Source: Candidatus Krumholzibacteriota bacterium
GTDB lineage: Bacteria > Krumholzibacteriota > Krumholzibacteriia > JACNKJ01
Direction of reading: 5' to 3'
NCBI GenBank assembly: GCA_016933175.1
Contig: JAFGBK010000101.1
Location: 1 to 55,837 of the forward strand
DNA: 55,837 nt
The translations under genes and the position numbers were made by a program. Below are positions 29,505 through 37,364 of this stretch, one piece after another (positions within the stretch are counted from its first letter, which is position 1; every line of letters starts with the position of its first letter). Under the pieces are notes generated by a model. That model saw only the letters and a list, made by a program, of their open reading frames with translations, was not told the DNA's origin and ran no database searches.

Positions 29505-30455
29505 ATGACAGCCGACCTCAAGCGCACGGTGGAGGCCCTGCTCTTCGCCGCTCCCGAGCCCCTGAGCCTGGGAAGCCTGCAGAACATCATCCCGCGCTGC
29601 GACCGCCGCGGCCTGCGCGCGGCCATCGACGAGCTGCGTCGGGACTACGACGAGGCCGGCCACGCCTTCGAGCTGACGGAACTCGCCGGCGGCTGGCGCA
29701 TCATGACCCGCCCCGAGCACACCCGCCGCATCGAGGAGATGCTCAAGGGCGAGCGGCGCGTGCGACTCAGCCGCGCGGCCCTGGAGGTCCTGGCGGTGGT
29801 GGCCTACCGCCAGCCCTGCACGCGCGTGGACGTGGACGACGTGCGCGGCGTCAACAGCGGCGGCGCCCTGGCGACGCTGCTTGAGCGCGGCCTGCTGCGC
29901 ATAGCCGGGCGCGCCGAGACCCTGGGCCGGCCCCTGCTCTACGCCACCACGGACGAGTTCCTGGGGCACCTCGGCCTCAACTCCCTGGACGACCTGCCCA
30001 ACCTGGCCGAGATCGAGGCCCTGCTCGTCTCCGCCCAGAGGCCCGACGAGAGCCCCCTGGCGCCCGAGGAGCGCCGCCTGCGCCTGGTGGAGAACATGGA
30101 CCAGATCGCGGAGGTGATGGGGGATCTGGAGGCCCCCGGCGGCAACGGCGGCAACGGCAAGGGCGACGGCGATCATCTGGACGAGGTGCCGGCCGGGGCA
30201 CTGGTCGCCGCGGCGCCGGCGACGGACACCAGCGAGCCCGACGAGCCGGCCCTGGCGGCGGCCCTGCGCGAGGGCTACGCCGAGGAGCGCGCCGGCCTGG
30301 AGGCCGCTCCCGCGCCCGCCGGCGGCGACCTGCTGCCGGACGACGGCGTCCCGCTGGTGGAAGAGACCGACGCGGACCTGGCCGCGGACGCGGTCCCGGT
30401 CGCCGTGGCGCTCGCCCGGGCGGACGTCGACGGCGACGACGACACCGAGCCTTGA
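29505..30455 (+). CDS. scpB: Segregation and condensation protein B with long acidic tail
   Basis: Forms the dimeric partner of ScpA in the Smc complex. Residues of about 1-185 are the two winged-helix domains: LKRTVEALLFAAPEPLSLGS, GWRIMTRPEHTRRIEEML, LSRAALEVLAVVAYRQPCTR and the conserved VDDVRGVNSGGALATLLERGL. The remaining 130 residues are low complexity, rich in Asp, Glu, Ala and Gly (for instance GGNGGNGKGDGD), making the protein longer than the usual 180-220 residues. AAGGGTGAGAG supplies the SD. Its stop overlaps the rluB TTG start. Confidence 0.92.
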   Translation: MTADLKRTVEALLFAAPEPLSLGSLQNIIPRCDRRGLRAAIDELRRDYDEAGHAFELTELAGGWRIMTRPEHTRRIEEMLKGERRVRLSRAALEVLAVVAYRQPCTRVDVDDVRGVNSGGALATLLERGLLRIAGRAETLGRPLLYATTDEFLGHLGLNSLDDLPNLAEIEALLVSAQRPDESPLAPEERRLRLVENMDQIAEVMGDLEAPGGNGGNGKGDGDHLDEVPAGALVAAAPATDTSEPDEPALAAALREGYAEERAGLEAAPAPAGGDLLPDDGVPLVEETDADLAADAVPVAVALARADVDGDDDTEP

Positions 30456-31174
30456 GCAGCATCCGACTCAACCGCCTGCTCGCCCTCGCGGGCGTCGCCA
30501 GCCGGCGGCGCTGCGACGAGATCGTGCGGGCCGGCCGCGTCAGCGTGGACGGAGTCGTGGTGACGGCGCCGGGCACGGCGGTCGATCCCGAGCGGCAGGC
30601 GGTGCGCGTCGACGGCCGCGCCGTGAGCCTGGAGGCCCCCGTCAGCTACCTGCTCAACAAACCCGTGGGCGTCCTGTCGGCGGCCCGCGACGCCCGCGGC
30701 CAGCGCACCGTCCTCGACCTGGCGCGCGAGGCGGGCGTACGCGCCCGCGTCTACCCGGTCGGCCGCCTCGACCGGCACACGCGCGGCCTGATCGTCCTCA
30801 CCAACGAGGGCGAGCTCGCCCACCGCCTCACCCATCCTCGCTACGAGGTGCCCCGCGTCTACGAGGCGCGCCTCAACCTGCCCATCACCCGCACCCAGAT
30901 GCGCCGCTTCGCCGCCGGCCTGGAGCTGGCGGACGGCCCGACCCGACCCTGCCGGATCCGCGCCCTGCCGGGCCGGGCTCGCTACGAGGTGACGCTCGGT
31001 GAAGGACGCAACCGCCAGGTGCGGCGGATGTTCGAGGCCCTCGGCCGCCGCGTGGACTGGCTCAAGCGCCACCGGCTGGGGCCCCTGTCCCTGGGCCGCC
31101 TGCCCGAGGGCGCGCTGCGCGAGTTGACCGCGGAGGAACGGGCCCGGTTGAAAAGGGCCGTGGGCCTGCGTTAG
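30452..31174 (+). CDS. rluB: 23S rRNA pseudouridine synthase, RluB/RsuA family
   Basis: Isomerises uridine to pseudouridine in rRNA. The 240 residues have an N-terminal S4 RNA-binding domain (IRLNRLLALAGVASRRRCDEIVRAGRVSVDG in parts) and the catalytic Asp107 in GRLDRHTRGLIVLTNEGEL; LGEGRNRQVRRMFEALGRRV is the C-terminal family motif. Start is TTG at 30452 overlapping the scpB stop (TTGA). scpA-scpB-rluB is a conserved order. Whether the target is position 2605 (RluB) or 16S 516 (RsuA) cannot be read directly; neighbours favour RluB. Its TAG stop forms the first half of the hisC -10 box. Confidence 0.9.
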   Translation: MSSIRLNRLLALAGVASRRRCDEIVRAGRVSVDGVVVTAPGTAVDPERQAVRVDGRAVSLEAPVSYLLNKPVGVLSAARDARGQRTVLDLAREAGVRARVYPVGRLDRHTRGLIVLTNEGELAHRLTHPRYEVPRVYEARLNLPITRTQMRRFAAGLELADGPTRPCRIRALPGRARYEVTLGEGRNRQVRRMFEALGRRVDWLKRHRLGPLSLGRLPEGALRELTAEERARLKRAVGLR

Positions 31175-31177
31175 ATT
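31148..31177 (+). promoter_or_regulatory. hisC-aroA-cmk promoter inside the end of rluB
   Basis: TTGAAA at 31148-31153, 18 bp, TAGATT at 31172-31177. The TAG is the rluB stop codon. The leader of about 35 nt carries the GGGAGG SD of hisC. Confidence 0.55.
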
Positions 31178-31218
31178 GATACGCCGCGCGCTCGCGCCAC
31201 CGACACCGGGAGGTCGCC

Positions 31219-32334
31219 TTGGATTTCGAGAAGCTGGCCCGCGAGGAAGTGCTGAAGGTCCGGCCCTACATCCCCGGCAAGCCCGTCGAGGAGCTGCAGC
31301 GGGAGCGGGGCCTGTCCGAGATCATCAAGCTCGCCTCCAACGAGAATCCCCGCGGCCCGGCGCCGGCCGTCATCGAGGTGCTGGAGCGGGACATCCGCGC
31401 CCTGAACCGCTACCCCGACGACAGCGCCTTCTACCTCTACCGGGCCCTGGCCAAGCATCTGCAGGTGAGCGAGCGGCGCATCCTGGTCGGCAACGGCTCC
31501 GTGGAGATCCTCTACTTCCTGGCCGACATCTTCGTGAAGCCCGGCGAGAACCTCGTCTACGCGACGCCGTCCTTCGTCATCTACGACATCGTCGCCACGC
31601 TGAGCCTGGGCGAGGGGCGCCCGGTGCCCTGCGACGGTGACTTCCGCCACGATCTGGACGCCATGCTGGCGCGGGTGGACGACAGGACGAAGCTCGTCTT
31701 CGTCTGCAATCCCAACAACCCGACGGGGACCTACGTCACCGAGGCCGAGCTGCGCCGCTTCCTCGACGCCGTGCCCCCGGAGGTCCTCGTCGTCGTGGAC
31801 GAGGCCTACTACGAGTACGTGGACGCGCCCGATTACCCCCAGACCCTGGAATGGCTCGAGCGCTATCCGAACCTGGTGGTCCTGCGCACCTTCTCGAAGA
31901 TCCACTCCCTGGCCGGACTGCGCATCGGCTACTCCATCAGCCACCCCGAGCTGGTGGGCCTCCTGCAGCGCGTGCGGCCGCCGTTCAACGTCAACTCCCT
32001 CTCCCAGGCCGCGGCCCTGGCCAGCCTCGGCGAGACCGAGCGCGTCCGCCGGATCGCCGCCGAGAACCGACTGGGCATCACCTTCCTCAGCGAGCGACTG
32101 GCGACTCTGGGCTGCCGGGTGCTGCCCAGCCAGACCAACTTCGTCATGGTCTTCCTGCCCATCGACGCCGCCGCCGCCTATGACAAGCTGCTGGACCGCG
32201 GCGTCATCGTGCGTCCCATGCCCAGCTTCGGCACCGACATCAACGCCGTGCGGATCAGCGTCGGCCTGGAGGAGGAGAATCAGCGCGCGGTGGCGGCCCT
32301 GGAGGAACTCCTGGGGCGCAAGACCGTGTCCTGA
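31219..32334 (+). CDS. hisC: Histidinol-phosphate aminotransferase family protein
   Basis: A class I/II PLP aminotransferase of 371 residues with KLASNENPRGPAP, NRYPDDSAFYLYRALAKHL, the FVCNPNNPTGTYV motif and the PLP lysine at residue 227 in TFSKIHSLAGLRIGY. Length and motifs match HisC. However, no other his gene is nearby and it sits 7 bp before aroA, so it may act on phenylpyruvate or prephenate in aromatic amino-acid synthesis, as some HisC homologues do. Start TTG 31219 with GGGAGG upstream. HisC-family is confident; the substrate is not. Confidence 0.88.
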   Translation: MDFEKLAREEVLKVRPYIPGKPVEELQRERGLSEIIKLASNENPRGPAPAVIEVLERDIRALNRYPDDSAFYLYRALAKHLQVSERRILVGNGSVEILYFLADIFVKPGENLVYATPSFVIYDIVATLSLGEGRPVPCDGDFRHDLDAMLARVDDRTKLVFVCNPNNPTGTYVTEAELRRFLDAVPPEVLVVVDEAYYEYVDAPDYPQTLEWLERYPNLVVLRTFSKIHSLAGLRIGYSISHPELVGLLQRVRPPFNVNSLSQAAALASLGETERVRRIAAENRLGITFLSERLATLGCRVLPSQTNFVMVFLPIDAAAAYDKLLDRGVIVRPMPSFGTDINAVRISVGLEEENQRAVAALEELLGRKTVS

Positions 32335-32341
32335 GGCGCCC

Positions 32342-33655
32342 ATGGATTACCGCATCCGTCCCGCCCTGCGCTTCCGCGGCCGCTGGCCTGCCGCGGGGGA
32401 CAAGTCCATCACGCACCGCGCGCTGCTCTGCGGAGCCCTGGCCGAGGGCGTCACCGAGCTGCGCAACGCCAATCGCGGCGAGGACTGCGCGCGCACGCGG
32501 GCCCTCGTCGAAGCCCTCGGCATCCAGGTGGAGGACCTCGGCCGGGGGCACCTGCGCCTGACGGGGCGCGGCGGCCGCTTCCGCGCGCCCGCGGGTCCCC
32601 TGGACGCCGGCGGCAGCGCCACGACCCTGCGCCTGGCCGCCGGCCTCCTGGCCGCCCAGCCGTTCGAGACGGTCCTGGATGGAGACGCCTCCCTGCGGCG
32701 GCGGCCCATGGCCCGCGTGGCCGAACCCCTCGCGGCCCTGGGCGCGCGGGTGACCCCGGCGGACGGCGGCACGCCGCCCCTGCGCGTGCAGGGCGGCGCC
32801 CTGCGCGGCGCGGCCGTGGCCAGCCCCGTGGCCAGCGGCCAGGTGAAGACGGCCTTCCTGCTGGCCGCCCTCCAGGCCGCGGGGGAGAGCCGCTTCACCG
32901 AGCCGCGGCCCAGCCGCGACCACGGCGAGCGGCTCCTGGCGCGGATGGGCGCGGTCATCGCGCGCGACGGCGAGACCCTCGTCCTGGCCGGGCCGCAGGC
33001 GCTGCGCGGCGTGAGCCTCGCGATCCCGGGCGACCTCAGCGCGGCGGCCTTCCTGCTGGGGGCCGCCCTGCTCGTGGAGGGCGGCAGCGTCGTGGTGCGC
33101 GGCGTCGGGATCAATCCCACGCGCGACGGCTTTCTGCGCATCGTGGAGCGCATGGGGGGGCGCCTGGCCGCCTATCACCCCCGCGAGGAGGCCGGCGAGC
33201 CGGTGGCGGACCTGCTCGCCCAGCACTCGCGCCTGCGCGCGGTGGAGGTGGCGCCGGACGACGTGCCGTCCCTCATCGACGAGCTGCCCCTGCTGGCCCT
33301 GCTGGCGGCGCGCGCGACCGGCACGAGCCGTTTCCACGGCCTCGGCGAGCTGCGCGTCAAGGAGAGCGACCGGCTGGCCGGCACGGCGGACCTGATCGCC
33401 GCCTTCGGCGGGCGGGCCCGCGTGGAGGCCGACAGCCTGGTGGTGGAGGGCGGGCGCCCGCTGCGCGGCGCCGAGGTCGATCCCCGCGGCGACCACCGGC
33501 TGGCGATGGCCGCGGCGGTGCTGGGCCTGGCGGTCCCGGGCCGGACGGTCGTGCGCGGGGCCGAGTGCGCCGCCGCCAGCTTCCCCGAGTTCTTCTCCCT
33601 CGCGCGCCGGTTCTCCGGCGGCGCCCTGACCCAGGCCGCGGCGGAGGGAGCATGA
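32342..33655 (+). CDS. aroA: 3-phosphoshikimate 1-carboxyvinyltransferase (EPSP synthase), class II-like
   Basis: Sixth step of the shikimate pathway, joining PEP to shikimate 3-phosphate. The 437 residues contain AAGDKSITHRALLCG, DGDASLRRRPMARV, SGQVKTAFLLAAL, SLIDELPLLALLA and LRVKESDRLAGT. The active-site loop reads PLDAGGSATTLRL, with Ala93 where class I enzymes have the Gly of NAGTAMR; the class II enzyme CP4 also has Ala there. ATG 32342 is 7 bp after hisC; the stop overlaps the cmk start (ATGA). aroA-cmk-rpsA is a classic conserved order. Confidence 0.94.
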   Translation: MDYRIRPALRFRGRWPAAGDKSITHRALLCGALAEGVTELRNANRGEDCARTRALVEALGIQVEDLGRGHLRLTGRGGRFRAPAGPLDAGGSATTLRLAAGLLAAQPFETVLDGDASLRRRPMARVAEPLAALGARVTPADGGTPPLRVQGGALRGAAVASPVASGQVKTAFLLAALQAAGESRFTEPRPSRDHGERLLARMGAVIARDGETLVLAGPQALRGVSLAIPGDLSAAAFLLGAALLVEGGSVVVRGVGINPTRDGFLRIVERMGGRLAAYHPREEAGEPVADLLAQHSRLRAVEVAPDDVPSLIDELPLLALLAARATGTSRFHGLGELRVKESDRLAGTADLIAAFGGRARVEADSLVVEGGRPLRGAEVDPRGDHRLAMAAAVLGLAVPGRTVVRGAECAAASFPEFFSLARRFSGGALTQAAAEGA

Positions 33656-35025
33656 TCGTCACCATCGACGGCCCGGCGGCCAGCGGCAAGAGCACCACGG
33701 CCCGCGCCGTGGCCCTGGCCCTGGGCTTCGACTACCTGGACACGGGCGCCCTCTATCGCTGTCTCACACTCGCCGCCCTCGAGGCGGGCGTGCCGCCGGA
33801 GGCGGGCGACGCCCTCGACGCGCTGCTGCAAGGCCTCACCATCAAGTACCGCTACCACAAGGGGCGCATCTTCCTGCGCCTGGGCGGCCGCGACGTCAGC
33901 GAGGCCATCCGCGGCGTCGAGGTGACGGCCGGGGCCAGCGCCTACAGCGCCCTGCCCGCGGTGCGTGAGCACATGGTGGCCTTCCAGCGCCAGTACGCGC
34001 GCGGCCGGGACCTCGTGGCCGAGGGGCGCGACATGGGCAGCGTCGTCTTCCCCGACGCCGAGCTGAAGATCTTCCTGGTGGCCGATCCGACCGAGCGCGC
34101 GCGACGCCGCGCCCGCGACTTCCGCGGCCAGGGGCGCGCGGTCGACGCCGGCACCGTACAGGCCGAGCTGGAGCGCCGCGACGCCCTGGATTCCGGCCGC
34201 GACCACTCGCCCCTCATCCGTCCCGCGGGCGCGGTGGAGATCGACAACAGCCGCATGACCATCGACGAGCAGGTCGCGGCCGTGATGCGCCTCGCGGCAG
34301 AGCGGCGGCCCGCCCGGCGCGTTTCGCCCGAGGAGCTGCTGTGGCCCGTGACGGACGACGCCGCGGGCGTGGCGCGCGCCGAGCGCATGCGCGCCGGCTA
34401 TCGCGTCACGCGGGCCTTCCTGCGCGGCGTCATGAAGCTGGTCTTCAACACGCGCTACCACCACGAGGAGCGCGGCCGCGTGCCGGGGCCGCTGCTGGTG
34501 GCGAGCAACCACATCGGCTACCTGGACCCGCCCGCGGCGGGCAGCGCGGTCCATCGCGAGCTGACCTTCGTCGCCAAGCGGGAGCTGTTCCGCTTGGCGC
34601 CGTTCGCCGCGCTGATCCGCTACTACAACGCCGTGCCCATCGAGCGGGGCGCCTTCGACCGCGCCTGCTTCGACACCCTGCGCCGGCGGCTGCAGGCCGG
34701 GGGCGCCGTCTTCTTCTTCCCCGAGGGCACGCGCAAGCCGGTGGGCTGGCTGGGCCGCGCCAAGTTCGGGCTCGGCCTCATGGCCCACGAGAGCGGGGCG
34801 CCCGTGCTGCCCGTCTACCTGCGCGGCACCGACCGGCCCCTGCGCGCCGTGCTGCGCCGGAGCCGCATCGATGTCTACCTGGGCCGCCCCCTGCACATCG
34901 CGCCGCTCCTGGACCGCGGCGTGAGGGGCCGCGAGCTCTACGACCTCTTCGGCGAGGGGGTCATGGCCGAGATCGCCCGGCTCCAGGACGAGGCCGGGGG
35001 GATCCGGGGATCCGGGGCCGCCTGA
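33652..35025 (+). CDS. cmk: Cytidylate kinase fused to PlsC-type acyltransferase
   Basis: One 457-residue frame with two enzymes. Residues 1-225 are CMP kinase: P-loop GPAASGKST at 7-15, DTGALYRCLTLAALE, and the substrate motif GRDMGSVVFPDAELKIFLVAD. After a linker, residues of about 265-445 are a 1-acyl-sn-glycerol-3-phosphate acyltransferase with the catalytic NHIGYLD (His287, Asp292), ELTFVAKRELF, and FFFPEGTR at 354-361. No stop or frameshift lies between them. In many bacteria these are separate neighbouring genes before rpsA, so fusion of adjacent genes is the simple explanation. ATG overlaps the aroA stop by 4 bp. Confidence 0.92.
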   Translation: MIVTIDGPAASGKSTTARAVALALGFDYLDTGALYRCLTLAALEAGVPPEAGDALDALLQGLTIKYRYHKGRIFLRLGGRDVSEAIRGVEVTAGASAYSALPAVREHMVAFQRQYARGRDLVAEGRDMGSVVFPDAELKIFLVADPTERARRRARDFRGQGRAVDAGTVQAELERRDALDSGRDHSPLIRPAGAVEIDNSRMTIDEQVAAVMRLAAERRPARRVSPEELLWPVTDDAAGVARAERMRAGYRVTRAFLRGVMKLVFNTRYHHEERGRVPGPLLVASNHIGYLDPPAAGSAVHRELTFVAKRELFRLAPFAALIRYYNAVPIERGAFDRACFDTLRRRLQAGGAVFFFPEGTRKPVGWLGRAKFGLGLMAHESGAPVLPVYLRGTDRPLRAVLRRSRIDVYLGRPLHIAPLLDRGVRGRELYDLFGEGVMAEIARLQDEAGGIRGSGAA

Positions 35026-35092
35026 GCCGGCCGCCGATCCCGTTTTCGCCACCGGCGCGGCCGCCCGCTTCTGGCGGATTCCCTTGCCCCCC

Positions 35093-35121
35093 TTGCTTTT
35101 CCGGTTGTTTTGCACTATCGT
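35093..35121 (+). promoter_or_regulatory. rpsA promoter
   Basis: TTGCTT at 35093-35098, exactly 17 bp, TATCGT at 35116-35121. The predicted start near 35128 gives a leader of about 55 nt that opens with a hairpin and contains AGGAGG at 35167-35172. Confidence 0.65.
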
Positions 35122-35130
35122 CTCGGGGTT

Positions 35131-35150
35131 GCCCGGAGACGCGTCCGGGC
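35131..35150 (+). promoter_or_regulatory. 5'-end hairpin in the rpsA leader
   Basis: GCCCGGA (35131-35137) and TCCGGGC (35144-35150) pair around GACGCG and are followed by CTTTCG. It would sit within a few nt of the predicted transcript end. It could stabilise the mRNA, attenuate it, or be an S1 autoregulatory site. Confidence 0.45.
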
Positions 35151-35182
35151 CTTTCGTGCGTGGAACAGGAGGATGACCACCC

Positions 35183-37294
35183 ATGACTTTCGAACAGGAC
35201 CCCCCGCAGGCCCCGGAGACGCCTCCGGCGGCCGACGAATCCACGAAGAAGGGAGGTGAGTTCGAGCAGGCACCCGTCGAGACGACGGGCGCGGCGGCGG
35301 CCCCGTCCAAGGCCCAGATCCTCAACCGGACGCTGGGCATTCCCACCGAGGAGGCCGGCGTCGGCAGAGCGGACATGCGCAAGGCCGAGGATTTCGAGGA
35401 GATGATGCTCCAGTACGAGAACACCCTCAAGGAGATCAAGGAGGGCGAGATCGTGAAGGGCACCATCCTCCATGTCGGCGACAGCGAGATCCAGGTCAAC
35501 GTCGGATTCAAGAGCGAGGGCTACATCTCGCGCAGCGAATTCGGCGGCGAGCCCGTGCAGCCCGGCGACGAGGTGGACGTCTTCCTCGAGAGCCTCGAGG
35601 ACCAGGACGGACTCGTGGTGCTCTCCAAGGAGAAGGCCGACTTTCTCAAGGTATGGGACACCATCAAGGACGCCTACGACAACGGCAAGGTGCTGGCCGG
35701 CACCGTCGACCGGCGCATCAAGGGCGGACTGGTGGTCCGCTTCCTCGGCGTGGAGGCCTTCCTGCCGGGCAGCCAGGTGGCCCTGCGCCAGGTGCCCGAT
35801 CTGGAAGCCCTCATCAACCAGGATTTCGATTTCAAGATCATCAAGCTGAACAAGCGGCGTCGCAACATCGTGGTGAGCCGGCGCACCGTCCTCGAGGAGG
35901 AGCGCAACCGCCTCAAGGCCCAGATCATCCAGGAGCTGGAAAAGGGCCAGGTGCGCAAGGGCACGGTCAAGAACATCACCGACTTCGGCGCCTTCGTGGA
36001 CCTGGGCGGCATCGACGGCCTCCTGCACCTGACGGACATGAGCTGGGGCCGCATAAGCCACCCCAGCGAGCTGGTCAACATCGGCGACGAGATCGAGATC
36101 AAGGTGCTGGACGTGGACCTGGATCGCGAGCGGATCAGCCTCGGCCTCAAGCAGCTGACGCCCTATCCCTGGGACGAGGTGGAGACCAAGTACCCCATCG
36201 GCGCCAAGGTCATCGGCAAGGTCGTCTCCATCACCGATTACGGCGCCTTCGTCGAGCTGGAGAAGGGCGTGGAGGGGCTCATCCACATCAGCGAGATGAG
36301 CTGGACCCGCCACGTCAAGCACCCCAGCAAGATCGTCTCCATCGGCCAGGAGGTGGAGGCCATGGTCCTGTCGGTGGACCGGGATAACGAGAAGATCAGC
36401 CTCGGCCTCAAGCAGACGGAGCCCGATCCCTGGGACACCCTCGACGAGAAGTACCCCATCGGCGCCATCGTGCCGGGCAAGGTGCGCAACCTGACCAACT
36501 TCGGCGCCTTCGTGGAGCTGGAGGAGGGCATCGACGGCCTGGTCCACATCAGCGACATGAGCTGGACCAAGCGCGTGCGCCATCCCCGCGAGATGCTGAA
36601 CAAGAGCGACGACATCGAGGTGGTGATCCTGGCCATCGACAAGGAGATCCGCCGCATCAGCCTCGGCATCAAGCAGCTCCAGCCCGACCCGTGGCTCGAG
36701 CTGAGCGCCAAGTACGTCGAGGGCACCTTCGTGGACGCCAAGGTCGTCCGGCCGCTGGAGCGCGGCGTGGTGGTCGAGGTCGAGGATGAAGTCGAGGGCT
36801 TCATCCCCGTCAGCCACCTGGGCGATCGCAGCATCAAGAAGCCGCCGGCGCACTTCGCCGAGAACGACATCCTGCCGGTGAAGGTCATCAAGGTGGACCA
36901 CGACGGCCGGCGCATCGTCCTCTCCGTGACCGACCGTCTCCGCGAGGAGGGCCAGGAGGCCCTGACCGAGTACCTCGCCAAGTACGGCGAGCCCCGCTTC
37001 CGCGAATCCGAGGTGGAGAAGTCCGCCGAGGATGAGAAGCCGGCGGACGGAACGGCCGACGAGGACGCGCCGGAGGACCTGCTCGAGGCCCCCGACGAGG
37101 ACGCGCCGGAGGACCTGCTCGAAGCCGCCGCTGAGGACGAGCCGGTGGCCGTGCCCGAGCTGGCCGCGGCGGACGCCGAGCCGGCGACCGAGGTCGAGAA
37201 GGCGCCGCCGGCCGAGCCCGAGGCCGCGCCCGCGCCGGAGTCGCCGCCCGAGGCCGAGCCCGAGAAGAAGCCCGAGGGCGAGTCCGGCGCCTAG
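35183..37294 (+). CDS. rpsA: 30S ribosomal protein S1 with acidic C-terminal tail
   Basis: mRNA-binding ribosomal protein that unfolds mRNA for initiation. The 703 residues have six S1 domains starting near residues 87, 169, 254, 340, 427 and 513, the later ones with the typical FGAFVEL...GLIHISEMSW pattern. Domains 1 and 2 are divergent, as in ribosome-binding S1 domains. Residues of about 600-703 are an acidic Asp/Glu/Ala/Pro tail containing a perfect duplication of DEDAPEDLLEA. The N-terminal 45 residues are also low complexity. It is longer than E. coli S1 (557) because of these extensions. A strong hairpin follows the gene. Confidence 0.95.
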   Translation: MTFEQDPPQAPETPPAADESTKKGGEFEQAPVETTGAAAAPSKAQILNRTLGIPTEEAGVGRADMRKAEDFEEMMLQYENTLKEIKEGEIVKGTILHVGDSEIQVNVGFKSEGYISRSEFGGEPVQPGDEVDVFLESLEDQDGLVVLSKEKADFLKVWDTIKDAYDNGKVLAGTVDRRIKGGLVVRFLGVEAFLPGSQVALRQVPDLEALINQDFDFKIIKLNKRRRNIVVSRRTVLEEERNRLKAQIIQELEKGQVRKGTVKNITDFGAFVDLGGIDGLLHLTDMSWGRISHPSELVNIGDEIEIKVLDVDLDRERISLGLKQLTPYPWDEVETKYPIGAKVIGKVVSITDYGAFVELEKGVEGLIHISEMSWTRHVKHPSKIVSIGQEVEAMVLSVDRDNEKISLGLKQTEPDPWDTLDEKYPIGAIVPGKVRNLTNFGAFVELEEGIDGLVHISDMSWTKRVRHPREMLNKSDDIEVVILAIDKEIRRISLGIKQLQPDPWLELSAKYVEGTFVDAKVVRPLERGVVVEVEDEVEGFIPVSHLGDRSIKKPPAHFAENDILPVKVIKVDHDGRRIVLSVTDRLREEGQEALTEYLAKYGEPRFRESEVEKSAEDEKPADGTADEDAPEDLLEAPDEDAPEDLLEAAAEDEPVAVPELAAADAEPATEVEKAPPAEPEAAPAPESPPEAEPEKKPEGESGA
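37058..37122 (+). repeat. Tandem duplication in the rpsA tail (36-bp period)
   Basis: The 29 bases at 37058-37086 recur identically at 37094-37122. The unit encodes the 12-residue DEDAPEDLLEAP and reads in frame. Identity at the DNA level suggests recent duplication. Confidence 0.8.
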
Positions 37295-37314
37295 CGTCCT
37301 CGCGTCGACATCAC

Positions 37315-37349
37315 GGGGAGGCCGGGCCGCCGGCCTCCCCTTCGTATTT
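37315..37349 (+). terminator. Strong intrinsic-type terminator after rpsA
   Basis: GGGGAGGCCGG (37315-37325) pairs perfectly over 11 bp with CCGGCCTCCCC (37330-37340) around a 4-nt GCCG loop, followed by TTCGTATTT. It is the best terminator in the window and separates rpsA from mtaB. Confidence 0.8.
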
Positions 37350-37364
37350 CCAGGAGCGTGCCTG

